From: a virus
Reading direction: 5' to 3' (one strand)
Length of the DNA stretch: 25,399 nucleotides
IMG/VR virus record: IMGVR_UViG_3300035698_002972
Coordinates: 1 to 25,399 of that record
Positions 1 to 6,810 of the stretch are shown piece after piece. A program made the position numbers and the translations under genes. Each line of letters starts with the position of its first letter. Positions within the stretch are counted from its first letter, which is position 1. Under the pieces are notes generated by a model. It made no database searches and had not been told where the DNA came from. It worked only from the letters and a program-made list of their open reading frames with translations.

Positions 1-2
1 AA

Positions 3-350
3 GCAAGTATTGCAAAAGAGGTTAAAGAAAAGGAAGATGCGAAGGCAGAGATAGCTGCTGATAAAGAAAAGATTTTCCTTTTTGAAAAAAAAGAAGAAGA
101 AAGACAGGAAAAGGCTAAAACAAAAAAGGCCAAAGCCGAAAAAGATAAAAAGGTCAAAGCCGAACAAGATAAAAAAGCTGAAGCTGATGCAGATGCCAAG
201 GCTAAGGCAGAACTCTTGGTAAAAGACAAAGAAGAAGCTGATGCCAAAGAGAAAGCCGAAGCTGAGAAAAAGACCGATGTAAAACCTGAACCAAAAAAGA
301 AACCCGCTGTTAGAAAAAAAACAGTGAAGAGAAGCAAACCTTTAAAGTAA
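3..350 (+). CDS. C-terminal end of a Lys/Glu/Ala-rich coiled-coil protein (5' truncated)
   Basis: The reading frame is open from the left edge of the window to TAA at 348-350, giving about 115 residues. The start lies outside the window. The composition is extreme: almost only K, E, A and D with short recurring units such as KAKAEKDKK and KAEADADAKAKAE, ending in a basic Pro/Arg/Lys tail (KPAVRKKTVKRSKPLK). This predicts a long charged helix or coiled coil with a disordered basic end. It sits just before a run of virion surface proteins, where tailed phages often keep capsid-associated or scaffold-like proteins, but this part has no recognisable catalytic domain. It could be the tail of a head protein or of a host-like TonB/TolA-type linker. 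Real coding sequence is likely; function is unknown. Confidence 0.7.
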   Translation, partial: ASIAKEVKEKEDAKAEIAADKEKIFLFEKKEEERQEKAKTKKAKAEKDKKVKAEQDKKAEADADAKAKAELLVKDKEEADAKEKAEAEKKTDVKPEPKKKPAVRKKTVKRSKPLK

Positions 351-363
351 CACTTTAACCAAT

Positions 364-382
364 CTGCCCCTGGGGATGGCAG
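364..382 (+). other. Small intergenic hairpin
   Basis: CTGCC (364-368) and GGCAG (378-382) form a 5 bp stem with a 9-base loop in the 76-base gap before the first lectin-like gene. There is no T tract, so it is not a terminator. It is short enough to be chance. An AGGAG site at 414-418 serves the ATG at 427. Confidence 0.25.
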
Positions 383-426
383 CACTGCGCCTCAACCCAT
401 GAGCCAGTGAAATAGGAGTATTAAAG

Positions 427-1158
427 ATGGGAAATACAAGATCAAAATGGGAAAGCAGACAATTAGCTTTCTACGATGGAACAACCTTCGAGACAGTCAA
501 ACCTTTAGCCCCTATCGTCATGTTAGACGACTTTTTCGGGACTGTAACAAACACGGATATCTGGACAGTGATAAATGTCGGTGCCGGATCTACGGGCCAG
601 GCTATAAGCAACCTAACATTCACTCAGAACGTTGGTGCAGCCACGGACGAAAACGGAATCTATCAGAAAGACGATAAAGCATGGAACATTGATAAGGGAT
701 TTATATTTGAATGTCGTGCAAAGCTCACAGTTGCACCCACCCTTGGGTCTGAGTTTGTAATGGCTGTCCAGAATGACAACTTAGCGGCTGGTGCAAATAG
801 AATGTTTGTAGCAGATGAGATTGATGTATTCGCCGCCTTTGGTTTTTATACCACAGTCGGTGCTGGTTTGGTCGCTCAGATTAGGACTGATGATAATTCA
901 GTAAACAGTGGAGTTGTAACCACAGGGGTTACATCTGTTGTTGGCACTTATCAGGTATTCAGGATTGATTTCACCGATGTAACAGATGTCAAGTTCTTTA
1001 TTGATGGCGTTGGAGTAGCTACGTCAACCACGTTCGTTATGTCAAACGGTACAAATGTAATGTTTCAACCATATGTGGCGACACAGAAGGTCGGAGCGAA
1101 TGCTGGATTAGGAACTGTCGCTGTGGATTATGTCCGTATGTGGCAACCAACGAGATAA
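427..1158 (+). CDS. Lectin/LamG-fold virion surface protein, copy 1
   Basis: This 243-residue protein has no signal peptide or membrane segment and is rich in beta-strand-type sequence. Stretches such as DKAWNIDKGFIFECR near residue 90, FGFYTTVGAGLV near 140 and IDFTDVTDVKFFIDGVGVA near 180, with a final YVRMWQ strand, resemble the concanavalin A-like (LamG) sandwiches found in phage decoration proteins. The ATG at 427 is preceded by AGGAG at 414-418. The next gene is a tandem paralogue that keeps the same opening (MGNT.SKW...QLAFYDGTT). In this context the likely role is a capsid-decorating or host-contacting virion protein that may bind glycans. Family resemblance is by eye; the decoration role is inferred from position. 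Confidence 0.7.
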   Translation: MGNTRSKWESRQLAFYDGTTFETVKPLAPIVMLDDFFGTVTNTDIWTVINVGAGSTGQAISNLTFTQNVGAATDENGIYQKDDKAWNIDKGFIFECRAKLTVAPTLGSEFVMAVQNDNLAAGANRMFVADEIDVFAAFGFYTTVGAGLVAQIRTDDNSVNSGVVTTGVTSVVGTYQVFRIDFTDVTDVKFFIDGVGVATSTTFVMSNGTNVMFQPYVATQKVGANAGLGTVAVDYVRMWQPTR

Positions 1159-1170
1159 AGGAGGCTAAAA

Positions 1171-1911
1171 ATGGGAAACACGAAATCAAAATGGAAAAAT
1201 GGTCAATTGGCCTTTTATGATGGAACAACTCAAGAAACCACACAACCGTTGGCACCAACAATGTTGTATGATGATTTTCTTGGAACTGTATATAACTCAG
1301 ATGTCTGGACATCACTTGATCTTAACAGTGCGACGTTAACAGTCCCTGCGGCAAGTGTTGGGGCAGCATCTATCGGTGCTGTCAATGAGAATGCTGCCGC
1401 TGGTCTTTACGGTCAGGACGACAAAGCCTGGAATATCGACAAGGGATTTATCTTTGAATGTCGTATGACCGTTGCTGCCGCTCCCACTCTGACCACAGAA
1501 ATTGGGTTTGGTATGATGAACGATTCATATGGTGCTGATAGCATGAGGTTTATGCTTGCTGATGAAATGGCCAAGTACGCATTTTTTGGGTTTTACACAA
1601 CATCCGGAGCAGGACTTGTTCCTATAATCAGGACAGATGATGGAACTGCGGCAAGCGGAATTGTCTCAACTGGCGTTACTGCTGTAGTAGGTACACACAA
1701 TATTTATAGAATTGATTTTACAGATTCGTCAGATGTCAAGTTTTATATTGACGGAGTTGGTGTTGCAACGTCCACAACTTTTAAGATGGACACCGCAGCT
1801 AATTTGATGGTTCAACCTTGGATGGCAGTGTATAAGCATGATGATGCAACTACATCAGCAGCGGGTACAATTAACTTTGATTATATCCGTATATGGCAGG
1901 CTACCAGATAA
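1171..1911 (+). CDS. Lectin/LamG-fold virion surface protein, copy 2
   Basis: This 246-residue protein is a diverged duplicate of the gene before it, separated by 12 bases with an AGGAGG-type ribosome site (AAAGGAGGC). The conserved blocks are the N-terminal MGNTKSKW...LAFYDGTT, the core DKAWNIDKGFIFECR, the FGFYTTSGAGLV strand, SSDVKFYIDGVGVATSTTF, and the closing YIRIWQATR. Between them the loops differ, as expected if the fold is kept while exposed surfaces vary. The first long variable stretch (about residues 45-80) differs most. The likely role is a virion surface protein parallel to copy 1, perhaps with different ligand preference. No enzyme motif is visible. Confidence 0.7.
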   Translation: MGNTKSKWKNGQLAFYDGTTQETTQPLAPTMLYDDFLGTVYNSDVWTSLDLNSATLTVPAASVGAASIGAVNENAAAGLYGQDDKAWNIDKGFIFECRMTVAAAPTLTTEIGFGMMNDSYGADSMRFMLADEMAKYAFFGFYTTSGAGLVPIIRTDDGTAASGIVSTGVTAVVGTHNIYRIDFTDSSDVKFYIDGVGVATSTTFKMDTAANLMVQPWMAVYKHDDATTSAAGTINFDYIRIWQATR

Positions 1912-1917
1912 ACTCAC

Positions 1918-1937
1918 GGTGGGTGTAAAAACCCACC
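1918..1937 (+). other. Intergenic RNA hairpin before a GTG-start gene
   Basis: GGTGGGT (1918-1924) and ACCCACC (1931-1937) form a perfect 7 bp stem with a 6-base loop (GTAAAA). The downstream bases are purine-rich rather than T-rich, so it is not an intrinsic terminator. It lies 10 bases before a very strong ribosome site. It may protect or punctuate the mRNA between the lectin-like genes and the next gene. Confidence 0.5.
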
Positions 1938-1947
1938 TGACCGAAAA

Positions 1948-1955
1948 AAGGAGGT
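1948..1955 (+). promoter_or_regulatory. Strong ribosome-binding site deciding a GTG start
   Basis: AAGGAGGT is an almost complete anti-16S match. It lies just upstream of GTG at 1959, with a short spacer of 3-4 bases. No ATG lies near the N terminus in this frame, so GTG is taken as the start. Confidence 0.7.
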
Positions 1956-1958
1956 CAA

Positions 1959-2495
1959 GTGAATACCTTAATAACAACAGTACAAAGATTCATAGGATTA
2001 TCAACAGATACAAAATCAACCACATCCCCATCAGGTTCGACTTTCTTTGAAACCAATACAGGGTTTATGTATATTTATAATGGATACGCATGGGTTCCAA
2101 AAAGTTACATGCCTGAAACAACGGTAAATTATAAACAGATTTCTCTCAATCAGGTAACAGCAGCGTATAGTGTGATGACAGCAACAACGCAAGCACTTTT
2201 TATTGATGCCGTTATTATCCATGTTCCCGATGACCTTTCAGCAGTCGCCACCTTTACGGGGATATCGGTTGCGACAGATGATATAGCACCCATTGAAATA
2301 TTGTCAGCAGCAGCAGGCGCGAAGGCAAAATTGACAGGTAATTTTTATCATGTTTACCGTGGTCCTGTCGTAACAGCATCATCAAAGATAATCGAATTGA
2401 CAATCGGTGGTGCCACAGCAGGCGCTGGTAAGATTGCAGATGTAACTGTCCTATGGCGACCGTTGGTTGCTGGCGGATATTACTTGAACGCATAA
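1959..2495 (+). CDS. Putative virion structural protein with N-terminal attachment-like module
   Basis: This 178-residue protein starts at GTG. The first 50 residues contain FIGLSTDTK followed by G......E...FMYIYNGYAW, a module that recurs at the start of the next gene's product (FSGLSSETK...). The remainder (about 55-178) is beta-rich and Ala/Thr-rich, ending ADVTVLWRPLVAGGYYLNA, with no catalytic motif. The shared N-terminus followed by different C-termini resembles a docking module carrying exchangeable heads. The most likely role is a minor capsid or decoration protein; I do not recognise a named family. Confidence 0.6.
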   Translation: MNTLITTVQRFIGLSTDTKSTTSPSGSTFFETNTGFMYIYNGYAWVPKSYMPETTVNYKQISLNQVTAAYSVMTATTQALFIDAVIIHVPDDLSAVATFTGISVATDDIAPIEILSAAAGAKAKLTGNFYHVYRGPVVTASSKIIELTIGGATAGAGKIADVTVLWRPLVAGGYYLNA

Positions 2496-2504
2496 GGGTT
2501 TTTA

Positions 2505-2849
2505 ATGTCTGATACTTTTGAAACAGTAGTAAAAAACTTTTCTGGATTAAGTTCAGAAACTAAACCGACTATCGCTGCCGGGTATAAGATTCCTAATGGT
2601 TCCCGGTGGCGAGAACTCAATCCTATTTCCAAAGAAGTCAAGATTTTTATTTTTAATTTATCTGATGATAACTGGTATGAAATGCCTGGTCTTGGAGCCT
2701 CTGTAACTGAAGGCAACGCTAAAAAGCAACTCGTTCAGGATAACAATACAGAGTCACTTTTAACCGGTATTTTAAAAGAACAAAAAAAGACCAATTTATA
2801 TTTAGCAATTATGACAGACAATTATATACAAGATACAGAGGTGGAATAG
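2505..2849 (+). CDS. Small virion-region protein sharing the N-terminal module
   Basis: This 114-residue protein starts at ATG 2505 after AAGGG at 2494-2498. Residues 1-60 repeat the pattern of the preceding protein (TV..F.GLS..TK.T, then a KIFIFNLSDDNWYEMPG strand pair). Residues 70-114 are different: a charged helical segment (LLTGILKEQKKTNLYLAIMTDNYI) ending in an acidic tail, a pattern I associate with small oligomerising phage structural proteins. The stop directly abuts the next ATG, so the two are translationally coupled. Function is unknown beyond a probable structural role. Confidence 0.55.
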   Translation: MSDTFETVVKNFSGLSSETKPTIAAGYKIPNGSRWRELNPISKEVKIFIFNLSDDNWYEMPGLGASVTEGNAKKQLVQDNNTESLLTGILKEQKKTNLYLAIMTDNYIQDTEVE

Positions 2850-3434
2850 ATGTCAGATTTTTTAAAGGGTGGGACAGGAAAAGGTTTTCTTGCCGGAGTA
2901 AATGCCTTCAATAGGTTGGATTCAAGTTGTGCCACGTCTCCAAGGATTTATTACGAATCCAGAGACAGAAAAAATGCATTTGGTGTATCAACTCCGTATC
3001 TTACTGTCACAACTGGTGGTGAAAAAGTCTTATATATGAAAAATACAAGTTCAACTCAAAACATGGTCTTAACTGATTTGAGAGTGAATTGGAATGGTGG
3101 TTCAACAACCTGGATTAAATCTTTAAAGGGTTCAATATGGTTTGCATCTGAAGCACCAACCGCCAATAACACAACGGGTGCTGCCGGTAATTTAAACAGA
3201 AGCAGCACCAAACCATTCGATATAGATGTTGAATATTGGGATGGTGTTGCAGGTGGTATGACAAGTGCAGGTGGAGCAGCAGCACTTAATACTATAGTTG
3301 GTCAAGGAAGTTTATTATTTCCAATAGGTGGTGCAATTATACTTGGAGCAAACGATACAATATTGTTTCAATTAACAGGTGAAGAAACTGGTGAAGCTTC
3401 AATACAAATACTTGGCTTTATGGAGGCTATATAG
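2850..3434 (+). CDS. Putative virion decoration protein, paralogue A
   Basis: This 194-residue protein begins at the base after the previous stop, with GAGGTGG upstream. It has a Gly-rich start (FLKGGTGKGFLAGVNAFNRL) and a long beta-rich body including VLYMKNTSS near residue 70 and a Gly/Ala-rich stretch (AGGMTSAGGAAA). It ends in strands around LFQLTGEETG. The NRL and YMKNTS motifs are shared at matching positions with the next gene's product, so the two look like diverged duplicates. No signal peptide or enzyme motif is seen. A trimeric or fibre-like decoration role is inferred from context only. Confidence 0.55.
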   Translation: MSDFLKGGTGKGFLAGVNAFNRLDSSCATSPRIYYESRDRKNAFGVSTPYLTVTTGGEKVLYMKNTSSTQNMVLTDLRVNWNGGSTTWIKSLKGSIWFASEAPTANNTTGAAGNLNRSSTKPFDIDVEYWDGVAGGMTSAGGAAALNTIVGQGSLLFPIGGAIILGANDTILFQLTGEETGEASIQILGFMEAI

Positions 3435-4004
3435 ATGGGAATAGGAATTGAAAGTTCGGCTGGTTATCCCTACGGAGCAAAAGTTGATGAAGAAAACCGA
3501 TTACAAACATTGGCAATCACAAGGTCAATGGAACATCATTGTAATCAAGAACATGGTGATGCTTATTCAATACCGTTTTCAGTATCAGCAAATGCAGCAG
3601 ATGATTGTGTGTTTTATATGAAGAATACTTCTGAGATTGATGTTGTAATTGAGGGGATTACATATGGCTATCACACAGCGACAGCAAACGATTCAATTTA
3701 TTTTAAGCTAGGTGATTCTGGCACAAGAGACAACGCGGCAACTGTAACCCCTGTTAATCTTAATACAGATAGTGGGCATACGGCAACTGGAGATTTCGAA
3801 ACTGGAATCCATTTAAACGATGGGACGTTAGCTGGTGGATCAGAGTTTGAAAGAATACTTTTAACAGCAACAGAAAAACCTTCAAGTGATTTTAACTTTG
3901 GTCAGGATGTCATAGTAAAAAAGAGTGGCGTGTTTACCATTTATATTGGTGGAAGCGGAACCGGAACTTATTTTTTGACTATTAACCTACACTATCATGA
4001 CTAA
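3435..4004 (+). CDS. Putative virion decoration protein, paralogue B
   Basis: This 189-residue protein starts immediately after the preceding stop. It shares with its neighbour the early NRL (residues 21-23) and VFYMKNTS (about 59-66) and has a similar beta-rich organisation. It ends in a GGSGTGTYFLTINLHYHD strand. The C-terminus overlaps the next gene by 8 bases. Presence of two related copies in a row suggests duplication followed by specialisation on the virion surface. There is no visible catalytic or metal site, and I do not recognise a named family. Confidence 0.55.
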   Translation: MGIGIESSAGYPYGAKVDEENRLQTLAITRSMEHHCNQEHGDAYSIPFSVSANAADDCVFYMKNTSEIDVVIEGITYGYHTATANDSIYFKLGDSGTRDNAATVTPVNLNTDSGHTATGDFETGIHLNDGTLAGGSEFERILLTATEKPSSDFNFGQDVIVKKSGVFTIYIGGSGTGTYFLTINLHYHD

Positions 4005-4239
4005 ATGCAAGCAATGCGGAACATGCTGTTTATATGTAGAAGTCAAAATGCAAAACAACGCATTTGATAAACAGTGGAGGGATTTTTTAAAAGTGACCAG
4101 ACCAGACAATTTTATTTTTACAAACGGAAACAAAAACTTGAAGATTGTCGTGCCTTGTGTACACTTGAATAGAAAAACTAATAAATGTAATATTTATGAT
4201 AATCGGCCTAAAACGTGTAGGGAATATCAATGTCAGTAA
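3997..4239 (+). CDS. YkgJ-type CxxCxxCC cysteine-cluster protein
   Basis: This 80-residue protein opens with CKQCGTCC (residues 4-11), the hallmark of the YkgJ zinc- or iron-chelating family, and ends with C-(6 or more)-KCNIYDNRP.TCREYQC, the family's second cysteine set. That gives eight cysteines in all, enough for a metal or Fe-S cluster. It overlaps the upstream gene by 8 bases and the downstream gene by 10, so it is translated as part of the structural run. At 80 residues it is close to a minimal core domain. What such a protein does between virion genes is not known. It could act as a metal-dependent maturation or modification factor, but that is speculation. Confidence 0.8.
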   Translation: MTKCKQCGTCCLYVEVKMQNNAFDKQWRDFLKVTRPDNFIFTNGNKNLKIVVPCVHLNRKTNKCNIYDNRPKTCREYQCQ

Positions 4240-5345
4240 ATAGTCTCATAACAGATAAAGGAACTAAGCTATCAGCACAAGTTGTTCACAAAGATGACTG
4301 TGATTGTGACGCTTTAATAGTTACAACTGTTCCGTTGAGAACATATGATAATTCCTTGCAGTTTTTTGCGAATGATGATTATGGCGCAAACATGAATATA
4401 GACGTTGTTGCTTCAGGAACACCGGTAAAAGTCTATAATGCCGACGACGCTTTATGGACTGCAACTGATATTGTGGGTGGAGGTAAAACAACCTTTGCGA
4501 GTGGTGATCAAGATCATACGACGGGTGGAGGGGATAGTTTGAAAGTCGATAATGCCCCTGTTGATGATGTTTATCAATTAGATAAAGGCAGTGATTTAAA
4601 TTGTACTTTGTATTCAAGCATAACCATGTGGGTTTATGTCGATAAAGATTGGAAAGCTTTGGATGCGGTTGATTTATATGGGTGGGACACAGGGTTAGGT
4701 TTGCAAATTGGGGATGCTGTTGATTTAAGTAATTATTTTAATTTTTTAGATTACGATGTTTGGCAAAAATTAGTTATCCCTCTTACAGACATGGGTGCAT
4801 TAGCTGCTTCAACTACTCTTGATGCTTTAAGGGTCAGGCAAGCTGCAAAAGAAGGCAAAGCACCAAAATATTACTTAGACGATATACAATTTGAAGAAAC
4901 CGGAACGGTAACGCCCGTTGAGTTTTGCATTGAACCAGAAAAAGGAACTTGGATGTATGTGGAAGGTTTTAAGGTAATAATGGCAGACGCTTATGACTCA
5001 ACGTTAGCAAACGGAACCATGCCAAAGATACCATATAATACGCTGCTTGGAGTTTCTAAATTAGCAAGCGGAATTATTTATAAAAGAGTTGAGGGTGGAG
5101 AGATTAGAAATTCAAGTTCTATAAAACAGTTCTTGGATTTGTTAAGTTTTAGTAATTCAGAAATAGCTGGATCGGGTTCAGACGGTACGAATACTTGGGT
5201 TACTGTTAAAATAAGTTTTAGTGTTCCAATATTATTAAAGCCAGAAAACGAAGACAAGTTATGCCTAATAGTTAATGATGATTTGTCAGGATTGCTCGAA
5301 TTAAAAGTAGCAGCAGGAACTAAGGTTGAAATAAGGGATTTATAA
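4230..5345 (+). CDS. Virion structural protein with jelly-roll (carbohydrate-binding-like) insert
   Basis: This 371-residue protein starts at ATG 4230 inside the end of the YkgJ-type gene. Residues 35-72 (LRTYDNSLQFFANDDYGANMN) and 230-371 look like the two parts of a phage structural backbone. Between them, about 73-222, lies a segment with the logic of a galactose-binding or CBM-type jelly roll: DSLKVDNAP, SITMWVYVDKDW, a WQKLVIPLTDMGA strand, and a closing YYLDDIQFEE strand typical of the last strand in such modules. A CDCD cluster occurs at residues 24-27. The likely role is a capsid- or neck-associated spike that can bind sugars. It is the last of the surface-protein run; two tiny genes follow. 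Confidence 0.6.
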   Translation: MSVNSLITDKGTKLSAQVVHKDDCDCDALIVTTVPLRTYDNSLQFFANDDYGANMNIDVVASGTPVKVYNADDALWTATDIVGGGKTTFASGDQDHTTGGGDSLKVDNAPVDDVYQLDKGSDLNCTLYSSITMWVYVDKDWKALDAVDLYGWDTGLGLQIGDAVDLSNYFNFLDYDVWQKLVIPLTDMGALAASTTLDALRVRQAAKEGKAPKYYLDDIQFEETGTVTPVEFCIEPEKGTWMYVEGFKVIMADAYDSTLANGTMPKIPYNTLLGVSKLASGIIYKRVEGGEIRNSSSIKQFLDLLSFSNSEIAGSGSDGTNTWVTVKISFSVPILLKPENEDKLCLIVNDDLSGLLELKVAAGTKVEIRDL

Positions 5346-5360
5346 TACGAGGAAGAAAAA

Positions 5361-5507
5361 ATGGGACAAGGAAGAAAAAAAGATGGTAGTGGTAATGGTG
5401 TGGGGAATAAAGATAAGGACGGAAACTGCCCATATAACAAAAGTGGTATGGGAAATCGTTCAAATAGAAGAATAGGAAATCGCAAAAGAAACCGTTGTAA
5501 AAATTAA
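5361..5507 (+). CDS. Small basic Gly/Asn/Arg-rich protein (48 aa)
   Basis: The ATG at 5361 has a GAGGA site at 5349-5353 with a 7-base spacer, and the frame runs 48 codons to TAA. The product is dominated by G, N, K and R (MGQGRKKDGSGNGVGNK at the start, NRSNRRIGNRKRNRCKN at the end), with cysteines at positions 23 and 46. It is strongly positively charged and probably disordered. It fills what would otherwise be a gap and has good translation signals, so I treat it as real. Nucleic-acid binding or a capsid-internal role are possibilities; it faintly recalls short Gly-rich prokaryotic proteins of the DUF5320 kind, without a firm match. Confidence 0.55.
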   Translation: MGQGRKKDGSGNGVGNKDKDGNCPYNKSGMGNRSNRRIGNRKRNRCKN

Positions 5508-5520
5508 TAGGGGGCATGTT

Positions 5521-5691
5521 TTGAATCGAATAGTTGATAATGCGGCTGGCCCAACTGGAGTTGTCGGAATAATAATCGGGATGTCTCCAGACTGCCCACA
5601 GGGATGGTTAATTTTATTTTCAATTGTGCTTGTGCTGTGTCAATTGATACATTGGTTTTATAGACTTTATAAATGGATTATAAATAAATGA
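5521..5691 (+). CDS. Small membrane protein (56 aa), holin-like in size
   Basis: The TTG at 5521 is preceded by AGGGGG (5509-5514) with a 6-base spacer, and the TGA at 5689-5691 overlaps the next gene's ATG (ATGA). The 56-residue product has a moderately hydrophobic N-terminal stretch (VVGIIIGMSP) and a clear membrane segment (GWLILFSIVLVLCQLIHWF, about residues 28-46), followed by a short basic tail (RLYKWIINK). One or two membrane passes are possible. Size, charge distribution and coupling fit a phage small membrane protein such as a holin or spanin partner. No endolysin is adjacent, so that name would be a guess. Confidence 0.6.
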   Translation: MNRIVDNAAGPTGVVGIIIGMSPDCPQGWLILFSIVLVLCQLIHWFYRLYKWIINK

Positions 5692-6485
5692 AAACAACAC
5701 TCGTAACAGCACCAACCGGAATGCTTATAAGCCTTGACGAAGCGAAGACCCATCTTCGTGTTGATCATACCGAAGATGACGGATACATCCAAGCTCTTAT
5801 TATGTCAGGCACTGCGATGGCTGAAACTATCACAAATAGACGATTACTAACTCAGACATGGAAAGCCTATGCTGATGAATGGCCTGCTGAGTTCTTTACA
5901 ATCCCTTTTGGTAATCTTCAATCAGTAACAAGTGTTTTGTATAAAGAATCAGATGCTACTGAAAGCACCATGACAGCGAGTGAATATATTGTTGATGTAG
6001 ATTCGGACCCAGGCAGAGTAGTTCTCGGATATAATGAGACATGGCCTAACGAAACGCTTTATCCTTCTAATCCAATTTACATTCAGTTCGTATGTGGGTA
6101 TGGCGCACACACTCTTCAAACAGTGACTGGTGCTACCAACGCAGGGCCGATAGTAATCACACTTGCTGCCCATGGATACGTTACAGGCAACCGAATCTTA
6201 ATTGCAAATGTTGTCGGGAATACAAATGCAAACGGGGCGTGGAATATAACAAAGGTAACAGACGCTTCTTTTAGCCTTGATGGATCAACAGGTAACGCAG
6301 CTTACATTTCAGGTGGAACAGCAGTTAAACTTGATGTGCCAGATCCTATCCGGGCAGCTATTTTATTAATGATTGGAAATGCTTATAAAGCCAGAGAATC
6401 TATTTTCTTTGGGGGTCAAGATGTAAGCGAAATCCCAGAATACATTATGAACCTTTTATGGTCGTATAGATTATGGAAATTTTAA
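5688..6485 (+). CDS. Head-tail connector (HK97 gp6-like) with inserted FCCH-like beta domain
   Basis: This 265-residue protein has the gp6/YqbG adaptor pattern. The N-terminal helices contain LISLDEAKTHLRVDHTEDD (13-31), with AMAETITNRRLLTQTW following. A strand region covers about 70-140 (IPFGNLQSVTSVLYK, then IYIQFVCGYG). The C-terminal helix begins VPDPIRAAILLMIGNAY (217-233). The family usually goes almost directly from the GYG strand to the VP..I helix; here about 70 residues (144-214) intervene. That insert includes AAHGYVTGNRILIANVVG and NGAWNITKVTDASFSLDG, the pattern annotated in phage proteins as an E1 FCCH-like domain. The protein should form the dodecameric ring below the portal. 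The gene overlaps the small membrane protein gene and is followed directly by head closure. Confidence 0.8.
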   Translation: MKTTLVTAPTGMLISLDEAKTHLRVDHTEDDGYIQALIMSGTAMAETITNRRLLTQTWKAYADEWPAEFFTIPFGNLQSVTSVLYKESDATESTMTASEYIVDVDSDPGRVVLGYNETWPNETLYPSNPIYIQFVCGYGAHTLQTVTGATNAGPIVITLAAHGYVTGNRILIANVVGNTNANGAWNITKVTDASFSLDGSTGNAAYISGGTAVKLDVPDPIRAAILLMIGNAYKARESIFFGGQDVSEIPEYIMNLLWSYRLWKF

Positions 6486-6486
6486 T

Positions 6487-6810
6487 ATGATTAATGCCGG
6501 AAAACTTGACCAACCAATTACAATTAAATCAGTCGCATTAACTGACGATGGCATGGGCGATGTGACAGAAACGTGGGCCGCACTATCAGGTTCACCTAAA
6601 TGGGCCGAATACATACCCTTACGGGGGCTTGAGAGGATGGAGGCCGGAAAGCTTGCAATGGTAACTACAATGAAGCTTAGAATTAGACGATGTACCAGCG
6701 TAACACCTGAATGCCATGTTGTGCATAAAACAAAAACATATCGGATAACAGGTGTGGAAGATAACCAACGGGACATGGACATGGTTTTAAGTTGTGGGGA
6801 GGTATTATGA
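6487..6810 (+). CDS. Phage head closure / head-tail joining protein
   Basis: This 107-residue protein fits the SPP1 gp16 / HK97 head-tail joining family (Phage_H_T_join). It opens with INAGKLDQPITIKSV and continues with GDVTETWAALSGSPKWAEYIPL, the typical 'rim' strand (W.eyiPl.G.E...a), then a central RIRRC strand and KTYRITGVEDNQRDMDMVLSC near the end. Length is normal for the family. It normally caps the connector after DNA packaging and provides the platform for tail docking. It begins one base after the connector's stop and ends in an ATGA overlap with the gp10-like gene, so all three neck genes are coupled. Confidence 0.85.
   Translation: MINAGKLDQPITIKSVALTDDGMGDVTETWAALSGSPKWAEYIPLRGLERMEAGKLAMVTTMKLRIRRCTSVTPECHVVHKTKTYRITGVEDNQRDMDMVLSCGEVL

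Noticed and set aside
447-677. Plus-strand frame of 76 codons inside the first lectin-like gene
   Set aside because: It overlaps a better gene out of frame, lacks its own ribosome site and shows no domain; a shadow frame.
427-1911. Diversity-generating retroelement or variable repeat
   Set aside because: No reverse transcriptase and no adenine-biased template/variable repeat pair was seen.
5078-5517. Minus-strand frames across the small-gene region
   Set aside because: Low-complexity Phe/Leu/Pro-rich shadows of the A/G-rich plus strand; plus-strand small genes explain the region better.
6792-6806. TTG start five codons upstream for the gp10-like gene
   Set aside because: ATG 6807 has GGGGAGG at the right spacing and the usual ATGA overlap.
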